DNA of 64,000 nt from Kitagawia praeruptora (Eukaryota; Streptophyta; Magnoliopsida; Apiales; Apiaceae), in the NCBI GenBank assembly GCA_037693485.1, contig CM075345.1:106324001-106388000 (forward strand). The letters run 5' to 3'. Positions 30,966 through 41,185 of the stretch are shown in pieces. Under the pieces are notes generated by a model. The model did not search any database and was not told the DNA's origin. It saw only the letters and a list, made by a program, of their open reading frames with translations. The first letter of the stretch is position 1. Every line of letters starts with the position of its first letter. The translations under genes and the position numbers were made by a program.

Positions 30966-33760
30966 TTATTTAAATATTTTCCTCCGAAAATAATCACGGT
31001 ATATCAAGAAATACTGACTCCCGGTCTATATTCAACGAATAAGATTCATATGCCCTTCTCTAAGGGTCTTAGCAATATCCGGCTTATAACCGATAGGTTA
31101 TCTATCTAGCTTATAAGCCGACAATATTTCAGGGAACAAGTATCGCAATATATCTTGAAAGTAGGCATGCAGGCTATGACATATGTATAACAGAATCAAT
31201 TCAATATATATTATCACAACAGTTCCAAAGTATTGGAAACTTGCCTGGTAATCCTATAGGGGTAGTGTGTCTCGGATCAATCCGGTAATCTATCAATAGC
31301 CACAATATCCGAGGTTAATCAATTAATATTTCGAAAGGCTAAGTAAGCACTTTACTTATACTAAAACGTTTTCAAGTTATCTTGATATTCACCCTTTAGT
31401 GTAACTCTTATTAACACCAATATAATCCGACACTTGCTCGTTATTAAGGCATGTCATTACACTTACACTTGGTATATACTTAAGTCGTATAAGTTCTAAG
31501 GTTGGTCATTTACGAACCAAGATTATACCTCGAGTTTTATCGCCCGTTTTCTAAGTGGTTTTCCAAAGTTATAACCAAGCGTTCTTTTAAGGGGTTCATT
31601 CGAACTTAACCTCGATTCAAACATTTTTATAAAATCGGAAAATGATTCTTTTGACATAAGGTCTTCTCTCACACCTTCCTTACTATCTCTAATATTTAAT
31701 TATCAAGATTCGCCACTGAATTAATCAATTTAAGGGGTTTCAATTTCAGTTATGAACTCGCACTTACGTTTCGGAATCACTTTTAGTAATTTAATCATAT
31801 CTCCTAAACCATAAGTCCAAATGCTTCGATTTTCATGCCAAAATGATCTATGACTCGATATCTACAAGGTTATGTCATATACTTATCAATTTCAGAAATT
31901 TATATCAACTGTTATGCACGGTTCTTAAGGTCTAACGAAAATCGGGCATGACGACGGCTATAAATCGGACGTTTGCAAATTTTTAAATCACGATCAGACA
32001 TCAACCAAGCCACATCGGGCATACATACACTATAATCAGTCCATAAGCAACTGATTTCACCATCATATGCACCATTTTACTTAAATCAACTAAACCACTA
32101 ATTAATCATGCTTATAATACACAATTTCATAACTAATCTCAAACTCATCCAATAATCATCAAAACTTAAACTAAGAGCTAGGTTTTATGAGTTCCATACC
32201 TTCCTTGATGTATTCAAGACCTTACTAAGCCTTGCATAATCCTTGTACAGCCTTAATCAAGCTTAATCTAAAAAGAAACATCAAGAATATACTTAGAGAT
32301 TTTCGGAGCTTCTATAACCCAGCTGAAAGATCATGAACAACGAGGGCCTTACCGAGATTTTCTGGACGAGGCTTCTAAAGGAGAGTTGTAGAGCATCTTA
32401 ACAGATTTCAGAAAAACTAAAGAACACAAAATTTAATTGAGGAATGAAGGAGATATGGCCGTTTGAAAATCAGTACAGAAGCTGTCAAGAATTCTGGGCA
32501 GCTCGGTTTCTTCTCTTGGGGAGGATATTTGCCTAGGCTATACTACTTGGATTACTATAAAATTTTGAGAGAAGGTTACCCATGGAGTGGAGAGGTTATG
32601 GTTAAAATTTGGTGATTTTATTATGGATAGAAATGGAGATATGAATTTTTCTTTCATTGTTGGTCCTGCTGGGCAGTTTGGAAAGATTGATGTTTTCTTT
32701 GTTTTCTTATGCTTTTCTTCTTGGATAATGCCTTGTGTGACTTGTTTCTATCCCTTTAACATCAGCCCTTATCTCTTAATGAATTGTGTTTGAAGTCCAC
32801 CAATGATACTAAGGCATATGTTGATCATTAAGCACATTACTCCGCTTTGTTGTTCAATGTCAAGTATACCCTTGCCCCTTGGTTCTTATTGATCTTCTAG
32901 CCTTTCCCCTTCATAATTCCATGAGTCACTCACTTACTTAACTTGTAAATTCAGCTCCTTGAAGAGCTTGGGCAAAGCATGGGCTTGTTTATAAGGCCTT
33001 AGGGCTTTCGGATGGGTTTTGTGCAAGTTCTCTCGTCGTTTGATTCATCGAAAGTATTCTGTGATCGTCTCAGTGGTTTCTCCTCTGTAAACCTCTTGGA
33101 TACATATTATCCTCTCCCACATTGTATTTTAAGGTGTTGGTGTATTTCTAGTCCTCAAACAAATATTAAATCCAATATCCTTGGTATATTCTCTTTATCT
33201 CATAATTTGCTCTCCCGGTTTCTCAAGCGTTATCAAACTAGTTTGCATTCTCTTTGCTCTAGGATTAATCCTCCCTCTCATAATAGATCCTCCCTTGGAC
33301 TTCTAATATTTAATATCCTTAACTCATGATTCGTTCGCTTGATCGCTTAATCTCGTTATAAAGTCTCAGCGATTTCTAGAACGTTCGTTTCACTGTCTCA
33401 GTAGTTCTCGTTCTAAATTCTCAAATCAAATATAATAAAATTCCAAAATACTAAATCCTCAATTCTTCAAATTTAATATCTCATTTCTTGATAATATTAA
33501 TATATAATTCACTGCCCGGTCAAATATTACACCGAAATAGAAATTGGAATTTTTGAATTCCGATTGTCTTTGCATACACTTATTTACTTCGCAGGTCACT
33601 AATATGACTTCGGAACATCCATACTACGTCTCGCACATAGGTGGCATGAAAAATTTCTTAACCCTCAAAATCACTATTCATCCACCAAAATCACTATTCA
33701 CTGATGCACTTCATTATAATAAGAAAAGTTTTAATTCTACCGAAAATTCGGGTTATTACA
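30966..33760 (-). other. Body of the degenerate minus-strand LTR
   Basis: No coding domain. The minus-strand sequence ends with the TGTAATAACCCG start at 33760. Intergenic text such as GACTTCGGAACATCC near 33608 and AATTCGGGTTATTACA at the end fits a chromovirus LTR. Confidence 0.4.
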
Positions 33761-34097
33761 TTTTTTATACTTGTAATAAAAAGATCGAATGCTAAAAGCA
33801 ATTCGAGATAAAGTTCTAGGGATATTTGATCCGCTAGATAGTTCCAATAGTACAAGTAAACTATTTCTAGTGGTGTAGATTTATCAATACAAGCTAGAAA
33901 TAATTTACAGGATTTTATTTGAAGCCCAGGAACTATTCTTTTTCTTGATCTATTTCTTCTCTGTGTTGGCTCTGTTTCCGAAAGAAAAATGAAGAAGTGA
34001 AGTTGTGTTTTTGTCTATGTCGCCTGTGTCTATTTATAGACAAAATGAGTTGAAAAGTCTTCTGTCATCTTTAATCTTTTTCCTTGTCATTTGTACT
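33761..34097 (-). other. Possible promoter part of a broken Sirevirus-like LTR
   Basis: No ORF. On the minus strand a TATA-like CTATAAATAGACAC lies at about 34040-34027. If the 34098-59246 insertion is removed, the reiterated GACTATCA/TGATAGTC cluster at 59247-59670 falls directly upstream, the same layout as the LTRs of A, B, C and D. The LTR would be truncated at 33761 by the neighbouring chromovirus-like LTR. Confidence 0.35.
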
Positions 34098-35263
34098 TGT
34101 AACGACCGTAAAAATTTTGGTAAGAAATTTGTTATTCTAAATTATCGAATTAATTAGTTGAATCGCGGATAGATGTATTTGAAATTTCTCGGATTTTAGC
34201 AAATTACTATTTACTAATTATGAATGTCGTGCGAGAAGAGTAGATTAAATTATCGATCCCATTATTTTTAAATATATTACAGGTTATTAATTCTGGAGGA
34301 TTCGATAAAGTATTCGATTTAATCATTTGGTTTCGTTAGAAAGCGAGTGATATTATTAGTAAGTAATTTCATAGATGTCGTTATAATTGATCAAGGGAGT
34401 CATATCAATTTTATTTATTTTTATTATTATTATTAATATTGTTGTTAGTAAAAGAATAATAATAATAATGATAAAATATATATTAAAAAGGGATACAAAT
34501 GGAGATTTTTATTTTGGTGGAGATATTTTCTATAAAAAAATATTAAGAGTAGTAGTTTGGATAAGGATCCCCTAAATAAATTTTATATAATTTTACTTAA
34601 TTGGAGAAGACTCTAGAAAATCTATTCTAAATCATGTACTAACTCAAAAACGTTAGTGGGTATCTTAGTAGTTGAGAGATTAAAAAGGAGCTAATTAGGG
34701 GCTTTCAAAGAAGCAAGTGGTGGAAAGATTCCAGGACAATCCTACAAATTACACGTCAAATTTCTAATTGAGGTAACTATCTACTAATTATATCACTATT
34801 ATATATTTTGGTAATTTAGATTTTATTTCCTTCCGTGTAACCGATGTAGGCGTTCACGTGTATGAATATGAGATTCTTTGGGATTAACCCTTCTTAGAAT
34901 GGGCAAAACAAAATTTAGAAATTATAAATTTAGAAATCATAGATTATCAATTGGATGTAGACGTGTTCTGTTCTGTATGTCTCTGTATTCAACCCTATTT
35001 AAATTAGGGTTTCACAAAATTGGGGCTTTTAATTGTTGGCTTGTTTAATAAAATTAATGATGTAAATGACTTGTGGGTGGTGGAGAAGGGGTATTGGGGT
35101 GGTATTGTTGTGGTTGGATGCTGCTGACGGAGGAACCACCGCGCGTGGTGTTTCCGGCGAGGCAGGAGGGGAGGGAGAGATGAGGGGATGGGATGATGAC
35201 GTGGGTATGTAAATAAGCATGTGTATGTGTGTATTGTGTGTATCCGCGAGTGGGTGTGTGCGT

Positions 35264-35335
35264 GGTGGTGGTGAGTGGCCAGAAACGGACCACCACCGTG
35301 GTGGTGGTGAGTGGCCAGAAACGGACCACCACCGT
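35264..35335 (+). repeat. Two 36-bp GGTGGTGGT...ACCACCACC units
   Basis: Direct repeats at 35264-35299 and 35300-35335. Each begins GGTGGTGGTG and ends ACCACCACCGT, so the pair can fold into stacked hairpins. It produces His/Gly-rich chance ORFs on the minus strand. Confidence 0.9.
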
Positions 35336-35618
35336 GGTGGTGGTGGTGGTAATTGGGTGTTCTTGTGTGTGTAGAGAGAGTGGGCAGAAAGAGGGAGAGA
35401 TGAGAGAGAGAGAGAGAGACTACGCCATAGATGGCCTTCAGCAACACTTCAAAACTGTTGCCGAAGGCCAAAAAACTGTTATCGTAGCCTCAAAAATCTC
35501 TACGACAACACTTTTCAGGTGTTAGCTTTTTCGACGTTGGCGTAGGGTCATTTACAATACTTTTTACACCTATAGCAACATGATCAAATGTGTTGCCATA
35601 GGATACTATTTGTTGTAA

Positions 35619-35840
35619 AATGGCCCCACTGATAGGTGGTGGGACCCACTAACATGTGGTAGGACCCACTGACAGGTGGTAGGACCCGCAAACACGTGAC
35701 AGGACCCACTGACACGTGGTGGGACTCACTGATAGGTGGGGCCCACTGACATGTGGGGTCCTCTGACAGGTGGGGCCCATTGACAAGTAGGGGCCATTAA
35801 CAGGTGGGGGCCGCTGACAGGTGGGGGCCAATGACAGGTA
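35619..35840 (+). repeat. Minisatellite with unit drifting from 20 to 17 bp
   Basis: About twelve units of the type GGACCCACTGACAGGTGGTA. The first five are about 20 bp, one is 18 bp and the last six are 17 bp (GGGGCCGCTGACAGGTG-like). It abuts the element C insertion site. Confidence 0.9.
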
Positions 35841-35852
35841 GCAACACCTTGT

Positions 35853-35857
35853 CATAG
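35853..35857. repeat. Target-site duplication CATAG of element C (left)
   Basis: CATAG before the 5' LTR matches 56634-56638 after the 3' LTR. A further CATAG at 55361-55365 lies inside the duplicated flank. Confidence 0.85.
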
Positions 35858-37070
35858 TGTAAGGCATAATGTAATGTAATATGTAATAGGGGACATATAT
35901 AACTCAACTAGGATAAAAGATAAATAATATTAACTCTATACAGGGATCGTGAAATTTGAAGAACAGGCACCAACAAGGATCAAGTCGCTGAAAGAAGTTC
36001 ATTAACATGATCAAGCCTCAGTGATAGAATAAGATGTACAGATGATTCAGTTGAAGGGCCAAAAGATTCCATGTATTTGAAGATATTGCTGCAGGCTAAT
36101 AAATTGGAATGTAACGAAGGTGTGAAGATCAAGATCAGTGCTAGTCACTTGTGAACCAGACCAGTGCACCAAGTGTCAACACATACGGGAAGGATCAACA
36201 CATTAATTCATAGAAAGAATTGCCAAAGCCTGTTGACGATCAAGGACAGACATAATATCTCAAGGTATTGTCAAAAGTTAATTTACTCTGAAAATTAAAT
36301 AAGTAACAGATTAATTAATTATTTATAACAAAATAATTAAATTAATCTGGTACTTGAATTATTTTCTGAGGTGAATTAAAACAGCAGAATAAACAGAAGA
36401 GAGAAAATAAATAGTATCTGAAATCACTATTCATATGAATAGTAACCGAAATCAATATTCATATGAATAGCACTATTCATATGAATAGTAACTAAAATTA
36501 CTATTCATGAATAGTAACGAAAATTACTATTCATCCGGTCCCACCTTCAAATGATTTTGTTGTGTTGAATATTTTGAAAGTTTGACAGCAGCTTTTGAAA
36601 ATCAAAGTTCGGCAGAGTAGAAATTGAAAACAGCGGCGCAGTCAGCAGCTCATGCGTAATCAGTTACGTATATTAACTGCATAGTGACTTTCTATAACCT
36701 ATAAATAGGCCTGTTGTATTTCATTTCAAAACACACCTCAACACACAACTCTCTCTTCTCTCTCTTACATCTTCTCTGTGTAAGCTGCTAGACAGTCCAT
36801 CTAGTAGGAAAGCCGGCTTAGCCCGCTTTCAGGAAGTGTCGGGTAGAAGGTCCTCGTGCCTAAACTATCCTTAGGAGTGTTCTGGTTTTTTAAGCTAATC
36901 CACTGGATTAGAAGTTGTAACACCCCTCGATTTTTATCAATTCAAAGATATTTTCCCGAATTGATTGTGTTATTTCGATTCAGTTGTTGACCTTATTTTC
37001 ACATCTCAAAAATCCAAATATTTCGAAATAACGTATTCAACCCCCCTTCTACGTTATTCTGGACCTAATA
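35858..37070 (+). repeat. Element C 5' LTR
   Basis: Begins TGTAAGGCATAATG. It ends GGACCTAATA where the relatives have CTAACA, so the terminal CA is mutated. The CTATTCA/TGAATAG cluster at 36411-36533 lies upstream of TATA-like CTATAAATAGG (36699-36709). Confidence 0.92.
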
Positions 37071-37071
37071 A

Positions 37072-37084
37072 TTGGCATCAGAGC
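37072..37084 (+). promoter_or_regulatory. Element C primer binding site, variant
   Basis: TGGCATCAGAGC shortly after the LTR, differing from TGGTATCAGAGC by one base. Element D has the same variant. Confidence 0.8.
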
Positions 37085-37130
37085 TTATTGATCGACATAC
37101 ATATCAGATCCGCGTTCGTCATCCAGAATC

Positions 37131-39611
37131 ATGAGTACTAAAAAAGGTTGCAGTATTAAGGTTCCTTCATTTAAGCGTGATAATTACAGCATGTGGAAAA
37201 TGAAGATGTTACTGTTCATGCAAGCGTCAAATCCTAGATACATGGAGACGTTGACTGACGGTTGGTCTAAACCAATGAAAGCTGCTCCTGAAACTACTTA
37301 GGATGGTGAAAGTAGTGCAGCTGTTGGAGGAATGATTCCAAAATGTCCATCGGAGTATACCGCTGCTGAAATTGAAAAAGATGGACTGGATACCAATATT
37401 AGACTAATCATAGTTGACTCCATGGATGATGAAATAAATCATCAAATTATGAACTGTACTAGTGCAAAACACATGTGGGATACGATTGGAATGATAATGG
37501 AGGGAACTGATGAAGTTCGTGAAAATCGACTGGATATTCTGACGTCTCACTACGAAGCTTTTAAATCTCTTCCTGGTGAAAGTGTCACTCAAGTTTTCGA
37601 GAGATACAATAAGCTACTGAATGAGTTGAGCATTCACGGGAAGAAGTATCCTCTAAGAGAGACAAACAGGAAATTCATGCTGACTCTACCACACCATGTA
37701 GAACATAAAGCGTCATCCATCAGAGAGAGAGATGACTTTGCTACAATGACTCTTGAGAAGTTGTATGGAAAGTTAAGAACTCAGGAGATGGAGCAAGAGC
37801 AAAGGAAAATTATATATGGTGCTGGAACAGTGGACAGCAAGAATGCTGAATTATTGAAGACAACTGCTCTTACTGCATCCAGCCACAAAGAACCTGAAAC
37901 AAAGGTTGTGAAACCGCAGAACAAGAAGGATGTGTTCTTTGAAGCTGAAATGGACAATGATGATCTGTCTGGTGACGAAAGTGAGTATTATACTCTTGAG
38001 GAGTTGCAACAACTGGAGGATCCTACTATGGCTACATTAGCAGCTAACTTTAGCCGAATCAGATTCAGGAAAAATGCCAAGTACATATCTTCTGGAAGTA
38101 GCAGCAGATCGCAGAGAACTGGTTCATCTTCTGGGTCTGAATCAGGAAAGAGTAACAAGATAGGGATGGTAGACCGTAGCAAGTTTCGGTGCTACAACTG
38201 TGATAAGATGGGGCACTTTGCCAGCGAATGCAGAGAACCCAGGCAAGCAAATGAAAGGAAGAACGTTTTTCAGAAAAGGGACTCTAGCTCTCAGAGAAAG
38301 TATCCTATCAAGTCATACATTGTCGAGGGCAAAAGCTGGGATGACACTGACGATGAAGAGGAGTATGGCAATCGTGCGCTGATGGCAGACTATGATCCTA
38401 CTTACGGATATGAGGTAAAAAACATGCCTGCTTCTATGGTTGATAGATTTAAATGTCGTAATCATGATTGTGTCAAGCATGTGATAGACTCTAGCAAATC
38501 TATAAGTGATCTTAGATGGGATTTAGAATATGCTTTAAAAGATATAACAACTGCTAAATCTGAGACTGAAAATGCTAGGGCTGAACTTAGTAAGATACAA
38601 GCCAGGAATGAGGAACTAGAACTCAGTAATATGCAGATAGAAAATCTAAAGGAAAGAAATGAGTATCTAGAAAACAAATTCCAGGTTAGTGTCGAGACAG
38701 AGAATGAACTTAAAGAGAAAATAGCTGACATAGATGGTAAGCTATATGCTTTTCAGAATTCAGCTAACCTTGCTAGGGAATTGTTTGATAGTCAAATATC
38801 TGGTCCAAGAGTTACTTTTGGATTTGACTATAATGTTAAGAAATGTAAGAAACAAGTGGTGGATCCTGAATCAGCTAAAGCTACATCTAGTAATGCACCA
38901 CCTATTTTTAAGAATGCAGATAGTCCCCTATATAAGGAAGTTACCTCTGAGCCCTTTGATGTTGATGCTTTATTAATTAGAAATGAAATACTTGTTGAGG
39001 ACATTAAAAAGCAAAGAAATGAAAAGGCAATGTCACCTAGTAAGTTTGTCAAATTTGTAAAACCTAAAACTGAACTAGGTGATCAAAATGAGTCTAAGGC
39101 TAAGAAGAACAGAAATGGAAGGATAGGCAAAAATGGTCCTAGGAAGTTATGTAACAACTGCAACTCTGTTGCTCATCTTACTCATGCATGTAAGAATGTT
39201 AAAGTAGAGAATAATCATAATATTAATGCTCATGTTCATAACATGTCTGCCATGCCTGTTCATTCTAAGTGTGCTTCAACTGCTTGCATATCATGCACTG
39301 TTAATCTTATGACTGCTTTTCTAAATGTGACACATGCATCTCCTGCTGTTAATAATTGTTCACATGATGATAAAAGTAAGAAAACAAAACATGATAGAAA
39401 TAACAGACCTAAGACTGCTAGTCCACCTAAATCTAGGAAAGAATCCTTTTCTCCCAAGCCTAGAAGCAATTCTGCTGAGGCCTCTGTAAGAGAAAAGGAG
39501 ACAGTCAAGGCAAATGCTAAATCTGCTAAATCTGCACAGAAATCTGTTAAATATGCAAATGTGTCTAAGCTCTCTGGACCCAAACAAGTTTGGGTACCAA
39601 AGAAAACTTAA
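37131..39611 (+). pseudogene. gag: Element C gag with one early stop
   Basis: The ATG at 37131 starts MSTKKGCSIKVPSFKRDNY. A TAG at 37299-37301 interrupts the frame, which otherwise runs to TAA 39609-39611, about 826 codons. Typical Gag blocks are SMWKMKMLLFM and KHMWDTIGMIMEG. The zinc knuckles are CYNCDKMGHFASEC (about residue 354) and CNNCNSVAHLTHAC (about 674), with a coiled-coil region between them (about 460-545). The C-terminus is basic and ends GPKQVWVPKKT. It is clearly more divergent from the gag genes of A and D than those two are from each other. An internal ATG at 37332 could give an N-truncated product. Confidence 0.9.
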
Positions 39612-39627
39612 TCTCCTTTGAATACAG
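39588..39627 (+). promoter_or_regulatory. Possible splice site pair at the element C gag/pol break
   Basis: CAA|GT at 39587/39588 in the gag frame and TTTGAATACAG ending 39627 precede TGC ATG AAG in the pol frame. Removal of 40 nt would keep phase and delete the gag stop. Very short for a plant intron, but the same layout occurs in A and D. Confidence 0.35.
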
Positions 39628-39837
39628 TGCATGAAGAAAAATCGAGTCATGTGGATTCTGGACAGTGGATGTTCGAGACATATGACCGGTGATAGAGCCC
39701 TGCTATCAAAGGTGGTTGAGAAAGCTGGCCCAGTGGTTACCTTTGGAGATGACAACAAAGGATTCACTACGGGATATGGCTGTTTGGAATTTGGGAATGT
39801 CATTGTTGAAGAAGTCTCTCTTGTTGATGGTCTAAAG
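39628..39837 (+). pseudogene. pol: Element C pol, first part (protease), cut by element D
   Basis: The frame opens TGC ATG at 39628 and has WILDSGCSRHMTGD (protease active site DSG) and FGDDNKGFTTGYG. It is interrupted at the codon for Lys 39835-39837, within the TAAAG target site of D. It resumes in phase at 50846. Confidence 0.9.
39833..39837. repeat. Target-site duplication TAAAG of element D (left)
   Basis: Identical to 50841-50845. Removing D and one copy restores the element C reading phase. Confidence 0.95.
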
Positions 39838-40939
39838 TGTAAAGCATAATGTAATGTAATATGTAATAGAGGAAATATATAACTCAACTAGGATAAAAGA
39901 TAAATAATATTAACTCTATACAGGGATCGTGAAAGTTGAAGAACAGGCATCAACAAGGATCAAGTCGCTGAAAGAAGTTCATTAACATGATCAAGCCTCA
40001 GTGACAGAATAAGATGTACAGATGATTCAGTTGAAAGGCCAAAAGATTACAGTATTCTTAAAGACATGATACGAAGACCACGAGTGAATGTTAGTCGTCT
40101 GTGAACCAGACCAGTTGCACTAGGCGTCAACATCTTCACAAAGGAATCGAAGTATCTAACTCAGAAAAACTGTTAAAAAGGTATGATTGAGAGCAGTGTT
40201 GATATCCTCCATTTCAGAAGCTGAATATTTAAGGATGTCAAAATAAAGAGGAAAATGAATAGTAACCGAAATCACTATTCACATGAATAGTAACCTGAAT
40301 TACTATTCACCGAAATCACTATTCACACCAGGTGAATAGTACCCGGAGTTACTATTCATGAATAGTACCCAAAAGTACTATTCATAAAGTAAGAAACATG
40401 TGGGGCCCACATGTTTGATTTTGGAAACTTTGAAAAATCAAAGTTCGGTAGATCTTTGAAAATCAAATTCAGCAGGTTTGAAAAATGAGGATTAGCAGAG
40501 AAAACAGACATCATTCCTTACGTAATTTAGTGGGTTACTATGCAGCATAGTGACTTTCTAAAATCTATAAATAGGCCTGTTGTATTTCATTTCAAAACAC
40601 ACCTCAACACACAACTCTCTCTTCTCTCTCTTATATCATCTCTGTGTAAGCTGCTAGACAGTCCATCTAGTAGGAAAGCCGGCTTAGCCCGCTTTCAGGA
40701 AGTGTCGGATAGAAGGTCCTCGTGCCTAAACTATCCTTAGGAGTGTTCGAGTTTTTGAAGCTAATCCGTTGGATTAGAAGTTGTAACACCCCTTGGGTTT
40801 TTATCAGTTCAAAGATATTTTCCCGAACCAATTGTTTTATTTCGATTCAGTTGTTGACCTCATTTTTTCACATCTCGAAAATTGAAATATTTTTAAATAA
40901 CGTATTCAACCCCCCTTCTACGTTATTCCGGACCTAACA
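39838..40939 (+). repeat. Element D 5' LTR with promoter
   Basis: Begins TGTAAAGCATAATG and ends GGACCTAACA. A cluster of CTATTCA/TGAATAG motifs, including the palindrome ACTATTCATGAATAGT, occupies about 40255-40386. A TATA-like CTATAAATAGG lies at 40565-40575. U5 has CAACCCCCCTTCTACG. Confidence 0.95.
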
Positions 40940-40941
40940 AT

Positions 40942-40953
40942 TGGCATCAGAGC
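40942..40953 (+). promoter_or_regulatory. Element D primer binding site, variant
   Basis: TGGCATCAGAGC two bases after the LTR. One base differs from perfect complementarity to initiator tRNA-Met, as in element C. Confidence 0.88.
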
Positions 40954-40992
40954 AAGTTGATCGATATACAGATCAGATCCGGTGTTGTACGT

Positions 40993-41136
40993 TACTGTTC
41001 ACAGATACGGTACTGTTCACAGATACGGTACTATTCACGTATACGGCACTGTTCACAGATACGGTACTATTCACGTATACGACACTATTCACAAATACGG
41101 TACTATTCATAAATACGGTACTATTCACAAATATCG
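40993..41136 (+). repeat. 18-bp tandem repeat in the element D leader
   Basis: Eight units of the type TACTATTCACAGATACGG between primer site and gag, plus a partial ninth. The core TACTATTCA is the same motif that is clustered in the LTR. The stretch is open in the gag frame, but I start gag at 41186. Confidence 0.93.
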
Positions 41137-41185
41137 TACTGTTCATTTTGAGCCACTCTGTTACTATACAAAAAGCCATACAATC

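Larger units (their letters stand above)
19917..33760 (-). mobile_element. Degenerate chromovirus-like LTR, probably solo, split by element B
   Basis: On the minus strand it starts TGTAATAACCCGAATTTTCGG at 33760, the style of Tekay/Del-type chromovirus LTRs. After removing element B (20639-30658) about 3.8 kb remain. The minus end is tentatively at TTGGAACA (19917-19924). No coding domain is visible and no matching target duplication was found, so the left border is uncertain. The part next to element B is an AT-rich array of GAATATTC-type repeats. Two small ORFs (32587-32793 and 33012-33329) look like chance. Confidence 0.45.

Noticed and set aside
33012..33329. 105-codon + strand ORF
   Set aside because: It lies in the decayed minus-strand LTR, is Ser/Leu-rich without domains, and is consistent with chance.
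35004..35525. Overlapping ORFs on both strands, His/Gly-rich
   Set aside because: They translate GGTGGT/ACCACC repeats and microsatellite sequence in several frames.
40993..41136. CRISPR-like array
   Set aside because: The 18-bp units are directly adjacent without unique spacers, and this is plant DNA.
40982..41185. N-terminal extension of D gag with a YGTVHRYGTIH repeat
   Set aside because: It translates the 18-bp leader repeat. The gag-like sequence begins at the ATG at 41186, in line with gag of element A.
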